From Urophycis tenuis (taxonomy: Eukaryota > Chordata > Actinopteri > Gadiformes > Phycidae), in contig JAXIVH010000050.1 in assembly GCA_036785325.1 (NCBI GenBank), positions 744,001 to 808,000 on the forward strand: a stretch of 64,000 nt of DNA. The letters run 5' to 3'. Made by a program: the position numbers and the translations under genes. This document shows, in pieces, positions 1-11,045 of the stretch; within the stretch, counting starts at the first letter, position 1, and each line of letters opens with the position of its first letter. The notes beneath the pieces were generated by a model. That model saw only the letters and a program-made list of their open reading frames with translations, searched no databases and was not told the DNA's origin.

Positions 1-322
1 TTTAGTCTATTTATTTATTCATTTTTGTTTATTTATTTATTTAGATAAAGAGGATCACAGCTGAAGTGAGTTTTTAGTCTTTGTGTTAAAGGCTGGTTGC
101 CTTCTTTTGATTCTTCAGTGGTGGTCCATCGCCTCCATCTAGTGGTCGTTTTGTGAATAACAGTTGGTAAGGTAATATAAATGGGTTGTGTAGAGAGCCC
201 GTTCTTTCGATGGCCCTGGCTCGGTTAGGTTCGTTAGAGTTATCTCGATGACCCCCCCCCCACCTCATCCAACGACTCGGTTGTTGAATAGGGGATCAAA
301 GGCAGTTGCACTCGCCAATATC
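1..322. repeat. Tail of subtelomeric S unit (S0), left flank of the satellite
   Basis: The stretch matches, with few changes, about 57791-58107 and 60618-60931: an AT-rich TTTA-rich start, a segment with the phrase CACAGCTGAAGTGAG, then a poly-C run and a weak hairpin around 248-290. The match stops at about 322, where S units continue with TAGTCATCCGCAG but this copy enters the 214-bp monomer at AAGCTTAG. No gene is seen. It shows that the satellite is flanked on both sides by the same subtelomeric family in the same orientation. Confidence 0.85.
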
Positions 323-446
323 AAGCTTAGATTTCCCCGCTTATAATGAGCCCATCCCCAAGCAATTTGGTTGCTCAGAGACAAAACTGCGTCAGGTTGA
401 CTGAAGTCTACCCAGCAGCTAAAAACATACCTTCAACTTTTCAATG
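323..446 (+). repeat. Partial 214-bp monomer at the left array edge
   Basis: Starts mid-monomer at AAGCTTAGATTTCCCC and runs to the point where long unit L1 begins. About 124 bp of the 214-bp monomer is present, so the left breakpoint lies inside a monomer rather than at a unit boundary. Confidence 0.85.
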
Positions 447-679
447 CACGCGTTTTTTTTGTAACACGTGTAGCTATGATAAAGGACACATGTTTTGGCC
501 TGTTTTATTATTCATAGTTGGCTTAACAGTAATAGAATATTATTATATGCTATAAGTGACCAGACGTCCGAGATCAAAACTGGGAGCATAATCCCCGAGA
601 AGGGGGAAAAAAAGGGTCAGCTATGTTTAAGTATATATATATATGTGTGTGTATATATGCGTGTGTGTGTGTGTATATA

Positions 680-735
<56 letters not shown>

Positions 736-1389
736 AATCACTTACTTGGAACGGCATGATCCCACATCGCTGTGAAGGGATGGCGTTAACCAGGTGGGCG
801 TGCAACCCCTCGAGAGAGTTGCTGCCTCACCGGCACTTGTACTTGTTCAGCCGGATGCAGTTCTTCACAACCACCTTCACAGAGACATACAGCTGTATGC
901 CAGGGGGGTCATGTAACACACAACCTATTGCAAGGTCCTCATTTATGCTGGTGTCATTTTGAAATGTTACCATATACAAGTTTGAATGGTTTTGACACAC
1001 GATGACTGCAGAGACAGCTGCAGGATGGCCCACGAAGCAGGACGGAGGGGGCCTGTGGCTGTGCGGGGAGGACCAGCGGTATGGGTGCTGCCGACACAGG
1101 GGGCGGGCGGGCGCAGGAGGCTTCGGCCGGGTGGAGGACGACAACGCAGTGGGCTGAACGGGCCGGTTGGTGGGAGTCACAGGCTCTGGCTCATCAACAA
1201 ATAACCTGGAAATATAAAATACACACGTGATCAGTATTGATATTGATATCTTTTATAAGAACACTGTTCATACTGTTTACACTTTTTATACAACTGTTTA
1301 TACAATGTCCATACTGTTTATTTATTAATGTTTATCACTGAAAAATAAAGGTGACTTGGTATGACTTGTGTGCTATTTTCTTTCCACAG
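447..1389. repeat. Long unit L1 (44 bp shorter than the others)
   Basis: Same layout as reference unit L2: left arm, TA/TG tract (about 630-731), minus-strand exon block (746-1205), spacer with a plus-strand acceptor ending at 1389. It lacks 44 bp of the Pro-rich part of the exon block near 1109. The first plus-strand exon sequence after it carries TAG where other copies have TGG (near 1433). Confidence 0.9.
746..1205 (-). pseudogene. Exon copy in L1, 460 bp, with a fused open frame
   Basis: Read on the minus strand it follows a consensus acceptor (TTTCCAG) and ends at a consensus donor (CCAA then GTAAGT). Because 44 bp are missing, the upstream Pro/Thr/Ser-rich frame joins the downstream frame containing VTFQND and LNKYKC: after the first base, 459 bp is a whole number of codons to the donor. 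One TGA stop (plus-strand CTCACC, near 827) follows KYKC where ten other copies have CGA (Arg). The block therefore reads open from the acceptor to that stop. It is a non-functional exon copy of an unrecognised gene; the best-kept relative is at 31911-33094. Confidence 0.6.
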
Positions 1390-4300
1390 CCAACAGAACA
1401 CACATGAATCAGCTTATTATTTCGACGACCCATAGGCAAATATAGTCTTGCCATACGCCGTTGGAAAGCTTAGATTTCCCCGCTTAAAATGAGCCCATCC
1501 TCGAGCAGTCTGGTTGATCACAGACTAAACTGCGTCAGGTTGACTGAAGTCTACCCAGCAGCTAAAAACATACCTTCAACGTTTCAATTAACATCAATCT
1601 TTCCTTACAGAACACAAATTAATTAGCTTAGTATTTCAACGACCCATGAGTTAATATACTCTTGCCATACGCCGTTGGAAAGCTTAGATTTCCCCGCTTA
1701 AAATGAGCCCATCCGCAAGCAGTCTGGTTGATCACAGACTAAACTGCGTCAGGTTGACTGAAGTCTACCCAGCAGCTAAAAACATACCTTCAACGTTTCA
1801 ATTAACATCAATCTTTCCTTACAGATCACAAATTAATTAGCTTAGTATTTCAATGACCCATGAGTCAATATAGTCTTGCCATACGCCGTTGGAAAGCTTA
1901 GATTTCCCCGCTTAAAATGAGCCCATCCGCGAGCAGTCTGCTTGCTCACAGACAAAACTGCGTCAGGTTGACTGAAGTCTACCCAGCAGCTAAAAACATA
2001 CCTTTAACGTTTCAATTAACATCAATCTTTCCTTACAGAACACAAATTAATTAGCTTAGTATTTCAACGACCCTTTGGTGAATATAGTCTTGCCATACGC
2101 CGTTGGAAAGCTTAGATTTCCCCGCTTATAATGAGCCCATCCCTGAGCAATTTGGTTGCTCACAGACTAAACTGCGTCAGGTTGACTGAAGTCTACCCAG
2201 CAGCTAAAAACATACCTTCAACGTTTCAATTAACATCAATCTTTCCTTACAGAACACAAATTAATTAGCTTAGTATTTCAACGACCCATGAGTCAATATA
2301 GTCTTTCCATACGCCGTTGGAAAGCTTAGATTTTCCCGCTTAAAATGAGCCCATCCGCGAGCAGTCTGGTTGATCACAGACTAAACTGCGTCAGGTTGAA
2401 TGAAGTCTACCCAGCAGCTAAAAACATACCTTTAACGTTTCAATTGACATCAATCTTTCCTTACAGAACACAAATTAATTAGCTTAGTATTTCAACGGGC
2501 CATTGGTGAATATAGTCTTGCCATACGCCGTTGAAAAGCTTAGATTTCCCCGCTTAAAATGAGCCCATCCGCGAGCAGTCTGGTTGATCACAGACTAAAC
2601 TGCGTCAGGTTGACTGAAGTCTACCCAGCAGCTAAAAACATACCTTCAACGTTTCAATGAACATCAATCTTTCCTTACAGAACACTAATTAATTAGCTTA
2701 GTATTTCAACGACCCATGAGTCAATATAGTCTTGCCATACGCCGTTGGAAAGCTTAGATTTCCCCGCTTAAAATGAGCCCATCCGCGAGCAGTCTGGTTG
2801 ATCACAGACTAAACTGCGTCAGGTTGACTGAAGTCTACCCAGCAGCTAAAAACATACCTTCAACGTTTCAATTAACATCAATCTTTCCTTACAGAACACA
2901 AATTAATTAGCTTAGTATTTCAACGACCCTTTAGTATATATAGTCTTGCCATACGCCGTTGGAAAGCTTAGATTTCCCCGCTTAAAATGAGCCCATCCTC
3001 GAGCAGTCTGGTTGATCACAGACTAAACTGCGTCAGGTTGACTGAAGTCTACCCAGCAGCTAAAAACATACCTTCAACGTTTCAATTAACATCAATCTTT
3101 CCTTACAGAACACAAATTAATTAGCTTAGTATTTCAACGACCCATGAGTCAATATACTCTTGCCATACGCCGTTGGAAAGCTTAGATTTCCCCGCTTAAA
3201 ATGAGCCCATCCGCGAGCAGTCTGGTTGATCACAGACTAAACTGCGTCAGGTTGACTGAAGTCTACCCAGCAGCTAAAAACATACCTTCAACGTTTCAAT
3301 TAACATCAATCTTTCCTTACAGAACACAAATTAATTAGCTTAGTATTTCAATGACCCATGAGTCAATATAGTCTTGCCATACGCCGTTGGAAAGCTTAGA
3401 TTTCCCCGCTTAAAATGAGCCCATCCGCGAGCAGTCTGGTTGATCACAGACTAAACTGCGTCAGGTTGAATGAAGTCTACCCAGCAGCTAAAAACATACC
3501 TTTAACGTTTCAATTAACATCAATCTTTCCTTACAGAACACAAATTAATTAGCTTAGTATTTCAACGACCCTTTGGTGAATATAGTCTTGCCATACGCCG
3601 TTGGAAAGCTTAGATTTCCCCGCTTATAATAAGCCCGTCCCTGAGCAATTTGGTTGCTCACAGACTAAACTGCGTCAGGTTGACTGAAGTCTACCCAGCA
3701 GCTAAAAACATACCTTCAACGTTTCAATTAACATCAATCTTTCCTTACAGAACACAAATTAATTAGCTTAGTATTTCAACGACCCATGAGTCAATATAGT
3801 CTTTCCATACGCCGTTGGAAAGCTTAGATTTCCCCGCTTAAAATGAGCCCATCCGCGAGCAGTCTGGTTGATCACAGACTAAACTGCGTCAGGTTGAATG
3901 AAGTCTACCCAGCAGCTAAAAACATACCTTTAACGTTTCAATTGACATCAATCTTTCCTTACAGAACACAAATTAATTAGCTTAGTATTTCAACGGGCCA
4001 TTGGTGAATATAGTCTTGCCATACGCCGTTGAAAAGCTTAGATTTCCCCGCTTAAAATGAGCCCATCCGCGAGCAGTCTGGTTGATCACAGACTAAACTG
4101 CGTCAGGTTGACTGAAGTCTACCCAGCAGCTAAAAACATACCTTCAACGTTTCAATTAACATCAATCTTTCATTACAGAACACAAATTAATTAGCTTAGT
4201 ATTTCAACGACCCATGAGTCGATATAGTCTTGCCATACGCCGTTGGAAAGCTTAGATTTCCCCGCTTAAAATGAGCCCATCCGCGAGCAGTCTGGTTGAT

Positions 4301-7300
4301 CACAGACTAAACTGCGTCAGGTTGACTGAAGTCTACCCAGCAGCTAAAAACATACCTTCAACGTTTCAATTAACATCAATCTTTCCTTACAGAACACAAA
4401 TTAATTAGCTTAGTATTTCAACGACCCTTTGGTGAATATAGTCTTGCCATACGCCGTTGGAAAGCTTAGATTTCCCCGCTTATAATGAGCCCATCCCCGA
4501 GCAATTTGGTTGCTCACAGACTAAACTGCGTCAGGTTGACTGAAGTCTACCCAGCAGCTAAAAACATACCTTCAACGTTTCAATTAACATCAATCTTTCC
4601 TTACAGAACACAAATTAATTAGCTTAGTATTTCAACGACCCATGAGTCAATATAGTCTTGCCATACGCCGTTGGAAAGCTTAGATTTCCCCGCTTAAAAT
4701 GAGCCCATCCGCGAGCAGTCTGGTTGATCACAGACTAAACTGCGTCAGGTTGAATGAAGTCTACCCAGCAGCCAAAAACATACCTTTAACGTTTCAATTA
4801 ACATCAATCTTTCCTTACAGAACACAAATTAATTAGCTTAGTATTTCAATGGCCCTTTGGTGAATATAGTCTTACCATACGCCGTTGAAAAGCTTAGATT
4901 TCCCTGCTTAAAATGAGCCCATCCGCCAGCAGTCTGGTTGATCACAGACAAAACTGTGTCAGGTTGAGTGAAGTCTACCCAGCAGCTAAAAACATACCTT
5001 CAACGTTTCAATTAACATCAATCTTTCCTTACAGAACACAAATTAATTATCTTAGTATTTCAACGACCCATGAGTCAATATAGTCTTGCCATACGCCGTT
5101 GGAAAGCTTAGATTTCCCCGCTTAAAATGAGCCCATCCCCAAGCAATTTGGTTGCTCAGAGACAAAACTGTGTCAGGTTGACTGAAGTCTACCCAGCAGC
5201 TAAAAACATACCTTCAACGTTTCAATTAACATCAATCTTTCCTTACAGATCACAAATTAATTAGCTTAGTATTTCAACGACCAATGAGTCAATATAGTCT
5301 TGCCATACGCCGTTGGAAAGCTTAGATTTCCCCGCTTAAAATGAGGCCATCCGCGAGCAGTCTGGTTGATCACAGACTAAACTGCGTCAGGTTGAATGAA
5401 GTCTACCCAGCAGCTAAAAACATACCTTTAACGTTTCAATTAACATCAATCTTTCCTTACAGAACACAAATTAATTAGCTTAGTATTTCAACGACCCTTT
5501 GGTGAATATAGTCTTGCCATACGCCGTTGGAAAGCTTAGATTTCCCCGCTTATAATAAGCCCGTCCCTGAGCAATTTGGTTGCTCACAGACTAAACTGCG
5601 TCAGGTTGACTGAAGTCTACCCAGCAGCTAAAAACATACCTTCAACGTTTCAATTAACATCAATCTTTCCTTACAGAACACAAATTAATTAGCTTAGTAT
5701 TTCAACGACCCATGAGTCAATATAGTCTTTCCATACGCCGTTGGAAAGCTTAGATTTCCCCGCTTAAAATGAGCCCATCCGCGAGCAGTCTGGTTGATCA
5801 CAGACTAAACTGCGTCAGGTTGAATGAAGTCTACCCAGCAGCTAAAAACATACCTTTAACGTTTCAATTGACATCAATCTTTCCTTACAGAACACAAATT
5901 AATTAGCTTAGTATTTCAACGGGCCATTGGTGAATATAGTCTTGCCATACGCCGTTGAAAAGCTTAGATTTCCCCGCTTAAAATGAGCCCATCCGCGAGC
6001 AGTCTGGTTGATCACAGACTAAACTGCGTCAGGTTGACTGAAGTCTACCCAGCAGCTAAAAACATACCTTCAACGTTTCAATTAACATCAATCTTTCCTT
6101 ACAGAACACAAATTAATTAGCTTAGTATTTCAACGACCCATGAGTCGATATAGTCTTGCCATACGCCGTTGGAAAGCTTAGATTTCCCCGCTTAAAATGA
6201 GCCCATCCGCGAGCAGTCTGGTTGATCACAGACTAAACTGCGTCAGGTTGACTGAAGTCTACCCAGCAGCTAAAAACATACCTTCAACGTTTCAATTAAC
6301 ATCAATCTTTCCTTACAGAACACAAATTAATTAGCTTAGTATTTCAACGACCCTTTGGTGAATATAGTCTTGCCATACGCCGTTGGAAAGCTTAGATTTC
6401 CCCGCTTATAATGAGCCCATCCCCGAGCAATTTGGTTGCTCACAGACTAAACTGCGTCAGGTTGACTGAAGTCTACCCAGCAGCTAAAAACATACCTTCA
6501 ACGTTTCAATTAACATCAATCTTTCCTTACAGAACACAAATTAATTAGCTTAGTATTTCAACGACCCATGAGTCAATATAGTCTTGCCATACGCCGTTGG
6601 AAAGCTTAGATTTCCCCGCTTAAAATGAGCCCATCCGCGAGCAGTCTGGTTGATCACAGACTAAACTGCGTCAGGTTGAATGAAGTCTACCCAGCAGCCA
6701 AAAACATACCTTTAACGTTTCAATTAACATCAATCTTTCCTTACAGAACACAAATTAATTAGCTTAGTATTTCAATGGCCCTTTGGTGAATATAGTCTTA
6801 CCATACGCCGTTGAAAAGCTTAGATTTCCCTGCTTAAAATGAGCCCATCCGCCAGCAGTCTGGTTGATCACAGACAAAACTGTGTCAGGTTGAGTGAAGT
6901 CTACCCAGCAGCTAAAAACATACCTTCAACGTTTCAATTAACATCAATCTTTCCTTACAGAACACAAATTAATTATCTTAGTATTTCAACGACCCATGAG
7001 TCAATATAGTCTTGCCATACGCCGTTGGAAAGCTTAGATTTCCCCGCTTAAAATGAGCCCATCCCCAAGCAATTTGGTTGCTCAGAGACAAAACTGTGTC
7101 AGGTTGACTGAAGTCTACCCAGCAGCTAAAAACATACCTTCAACGTTTCAATTAACATCAATCTTTCCTTACAGATCACAAATTAATTAGCTTAGTATTT
7201 CAACGACCAATGAGTCAATATAGTCTTGCCATACGCCGTTGGAAAGCTTAGATTTCCCCGCTTAAAATGAGGCCATCCGCGAGCAGTCTGCTTGCTCACA

Positions 7301-7581
7301 GACAAAACTGCGTCAGGTTGACTGAAGTCTACCCAGCAGCTAAAAACATACCTTCAACGTTTCAATTAAGATCAATCTTTCAATAAAGAACAGAAATTAA
7401 TTAGCTTAGTATTTCAACGACCCATGACTCAATATAATCTTGCCATACGCCGTTGGGAACCTTAGATTTCCCCGCTTAAAATGAGCCCATCCCCGAGCAA
7501 TTTGGTTGCTCAAAGACAAAACTGCGTCAGGTTGACTGAAGTCTACCCAGCAGCTAAAAACATACCTTCAACTTTTCAATT
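1390..7581 (+). repeat. 214-bp monomer array A1 (29 monomers)
   Basis: AGCTTAG recurs at 1467, 1681, 1895, 2109, 2323, 2537 and 2751, a strict 214-bp step. The block is 6192 bp, exactly 29 x 214 minus 14. Each monomer carries, on the plus strand, a pyrimidine-rich 3' splice-site-like sequence ending CTTTCCTTACAG and an exon-like part with stops; on the minus strand it carries a donor-like GAAG-GTATGT. Variants alternate (GCGAGCAGTCTGGTTGATC versus CCGAGCAATTTGGTTGCTC; CCCATGAGTC versus CCCTTTGGTG). No gene is seen in the 6.2 kb. Confidence 0.95.
3365..7216 (+). repeat. Higher-order repeat: nine monomers duplicated (about 1926 bp x 2)
   Basis: Private variants recur 1926 bp apart, which is 9 x 214: CTTATAATAAGCCCGTCC near 3624 and 5550, TCAATGGCCC near 4846 and 6772, and ATGAGGCCATCC near 5341 and 7267. 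The edges are approximate because neighbouring monomers are so alike. This indicates a recent block duplication of nine monomers. Confidence 0.8.
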
Positions 7582-8558
7582 CACGCGTTTTTTTTGTAAT
7601 ACGTGTAGCTATGATAAAGGACACATGTTTTGGCCTGTTTTATTATTCATAGTTGGCTTAACAGTAATAGAATATTATTATATGCTATAAGTGACCAGAC
7701 GTCCGAGATCAAAACTGGGAGCATAATCCCCGAGAAGGGGGAAAAAAAGGGTCAGCTATGTTTAAGTATATATATATATGTGTGTGTATATATGCGAGTG
7801 TGTGTATGTGTGTGTATATATGCGCACGCGCGTGTGTGTGTGTGTGTGTGTGTGTGTTTTAATCACTTACTTGGAACGGCATGATCCCACATCGCTGTGA
7901 AGGGATGGCGTTAACCAGGTGGGCGTGCAACCCCTCGAGAGAGTTGCTGCCTCACCGGCACTTGTACTTGTTCAGCCGGATGCAGTTCTTCACAACCACC
8001 TTCACAGAGACATACAGCTGTATGCCAGGGGGGTCATGTAACACACAACCTATTGCAAGGTCCTCATTTATGCTGGTGTCATTTTGAAATGTTACCATAT
8101 ACAAGTTTGAATGGTTTTGACACACGATGACTGCAGAGACAGCTGCAGGATGGCCCACGAAGCAGGACGGAGGGGGCCTGTGGCTGTGCGGGGAGGACCA
8201 GCGGTATGGGTGCTGCCGACACAGGGGGCGGGCGGGCCACAGGCTGACGCAGCAGGAGGCCTCGGCTGGAGGCGGGTGGGCGCAGGAGGCTTCGGCCGGG
8301 TGGAGGACGACAACGCAGTGGGCTGAACGGGCCGGTTGGTGGGAGTCACAGGCTCTGGCTCATCAACAAATAACCTGGAAATATAAAATACACACGTGAT
8401 CAGTATTGATATTGATATCTTTTATAAGAACACTGTTCATACCGTTTACACTTTTTATACAACTGTTTATACAATGTCCATACTGTTTATTTATTAATGT
8501 TTATCACTGAAAAATAAAGGTGACTTGGTATGACTTGTGTGCTATTTTCTTTCCACAG
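7582..8558. repeat. Long unit L2 (reference copy)
   Basis: Left to right: a left arm of about 185 bp that departs from the monomer at CACGCG; an alternating TA/TG/CG tract (about 7768-7856); a 504-bp exon-like block on the minus strand (7871-8374) between an AG acceptor and a GTAAGT donor; and a 184-bp spacer (8375-8558) containing AATAAA and ending in the plus-strand 3' splice site TTCTTTCCACAG. The exon block carries TGA instead of CGA after KYKC. From donor edge to unit end is 687 bp, the same length as in most other copies. Confidence 0.9.
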
Positions 8559-10042
8559 CCAACAGAACACACATGAATCAGCTTATTATTTTGACGACCC
8601 ATGGGCAAATATAGTCATGCCATACGTTGTTGGAAAGCTTAGATTTCCCCGTTTAAAATGAGCCCATCTCCGAGCAATTTGGTTGCTCACAGACAAATCT
8701 GCATCAGGTTGACTGAAGTCTACACAGCAGCTAAAGACATACCTTCAACGTTTCAATTAACATCAATCTTTCCTTACAGAACACAAATTAATTAGCTTAG
8801 TATTTCAACGACCCTTTAGTGAATATAGTCTTGCCATACGCCGTTGGAAAGCTTAGATTTCCCCGCTTAAAATGAGCCCATCCTCGAGCAGTCTGGTTGA
8901 TCACAGACTAAACTGCGTCAGGTTGACTGAAGTCTACCCAGCAGCTAAAAACATACCTTCAACGTTTCAATTAACATCAATCTTTCCTTACAGACCACAA
9001 ATTAATTAGCTTAGTATTTCAATGACCCATGAGTCAATATAGTCTTGCCATACGCCGTTGGAAAGCTTAGATTTCCCCGCTTAAAATGAGCCCATCCGCG
9101 AGCAGTCCTGTTGATCACAGACTAAACTGCGTCAGGTTGACTGAAGTCTACCCAGCAGCTAAAAACATACCTTCAACGTTTCAATTAACATCAATCTTTC
9201 CTTACAGACCACAAATTAATTAGCTTAGTATTTCAATGACCCATGAGTCAATATAGTCTTGCCATACGCCGTTGGAAAGCTTAGATTTCCCCGCTTAAAA
9301 TGAGCCCATCCGCGAGCAGTCTGGTTGATCACAGACTAAACTGCGTCAGGTTGAATGAAGTCTACCCAGCAGCTAAAAACATACCTTTAACGTTTCAATT
9401 GACATCAATCTTTCCTTACAGAACACAAATTAATTAGCTTAGTATTTCAACGGGCCATTGGTGAATATAGTCTTGCCATACGCCGTTGAAAAGCTTAGAT
9501 TTCCCCGCTTAAAATGAGCCCATCCGCGAGCAGTCTGGTTGATCAGAGACTAAACTGCGTCAGGTTGACTGAAGTCTACCCAGCAGCTAAAAACATACCT
9601 TCAACGTTTCAATTAACATCAATCTTTCCTTACAGAACACAAATTAATTAGCTTAGTATTTCAACGACCCATGAGTCAATATAGTCTAGCCATACGCCGT
9701 TGGAAAGCTTAGATTTCCCTGCTTAAAATGAGCCCATCCGCGAGCAGTCTGCTTGCTCACAGACAAAACTGCGTCAGGTTGACTGAAGTCTACCCAGCAG
9801 CTAAAAACATACCTTCAACGTTTCAATTAAGATCAATCTTTCAATAAAGAACAGAAATTAATTAGCTTAGTATTTCAACGACCCATGACTCAATATAGTC
9901 TTGCCATACGCCGTTGGGAACCTTAGATTTCCCCGCTTAAAATGAGCCCATCCGCGAGCAATTTGGTTGCTCACAGACTAAACTGCGTCAGGTTGAATGA
10001 AGTCTACCCAGCAGCTAAAAACATACCTTCAACTTTTCAATT
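8559..10042 (+). repeat. 214-bp monomer array A2 (7 monomers)
   Basis: 1484 bp, exactly 7 x 214 minus 14. The first monomer is the 'exit' type (GGGCAAATATAGTCATGCC, ACAAATCTGCATC) and the second-last junction is the 'entry' type (TTCAATAAAGAACAG near 9840). No gene seen. Confidence 0.93.
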
Positions 10043-10282
10043 CACACGTTTTTTTTGTAATACGTGTAGCTATGATAAAGGACACATGTTTTGGCCTGTT
10101 TTATTATTCATAGTTGGCTTAACAGTAATAGAATATTATTATATGCTATAAGTGACCAGACGTCCGAGATCAAAACTGGGAGCATAATCCCCGAGAAGGG
10201 GGAAAAAAAGGGTCAGCTATGTTTAAGTATATATATATATGTGTGTGTATATATAAGTGTGTGTGTGTGTGTATATATGCGC

Positions 10283-10347
<65 letters not shown>

Positions 10348-11045
10348 AATCACTTACTTGGAACGGCATGATCCCACATCGCTGTGAAGGGACGGCGTTA
10401 ACCAGGTGGGCGTGCAACCCCTCGAGAGAGTTGCTGCCTCACCGGCACTTGTACTTGTTCAGCCGGATGCAGTTCTTCACAACCACCTTCACAGAGACAT
10501 ACAGCTGTATGCCAGGGGGGTCATGTAACACACAACCTATTGCAAGGTCCTCATTTATGCTGGTGTCATTTTGAAATGTTACCATATACAAGTTTGAATG
10601 GTTTTGACACACGATGACTGCAGAGACAGCTGCAGGATGGCCCACGAAGCAGGACGGAGGGGGCCTGTGGCTGTGCGGGGAGGACCAGCGGTATGGGTGC
10701 TGCCGACACAGGGGGCGGGCGGGCCACAGGCTGACGCAGCAGGAGGCCTCGGCTGGAGGCGGGTGGGCGCAGGAGGCTTCGGCCGGGTGGAGGACGACAA
10801 CGCAGTGGGCTGAACGGGCCGGTTGGTGGGAGTCACAGGCTCTGGCTCATCAACAAATAACCTGGAAATATAAAATACACACGTGATCAGTATTGATATT
10901 GATATCTTTTATAAGAACACTGTTCATACCGTTTACACTTTTTATACAACTGTTTATACAATGTCCATACTGTTTATTTATTAATGTTTATCACTGAAAA
11001 ATAAAGGTGACTTGGTATGACTTGTGTGCTATTTTCTTTCCACAG
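10043..11045. repeat. Long unit L3
   Basis: Same layout as L2. The TG tract runs about 10230-10343. The minus-strand exon block is 10358-10861 with the TGA variant. A near twin of L2 and L4 in its diagnostic bases (plus-strand GGGTCATGTAAC, CTCACCGG). Confidence 0.9.

Noticed and set aside
495..737. Frames rich in Cys-Val, Ile-Tyr or His-Thr over the TG tracts in the long units
   Set aside because: Translation of the microsatellite; length changes with tract length and no motif is present.
1390..7581. CRISPR-like array
   Set aside because: The 214-bp repeats abut without unique spacers, the unit is far too long, and the window is clearly eukaryotic with no cas genes.
7871..8374. The 85-codon minus-strand Pro-rich frame as a separate protein
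   Set aside because: It begins at a GTG inside the exon block, continues the acceptor frame and ends by frameshift relative to the conserved downstream frame. It is part of an exon copy, not an independent gene.
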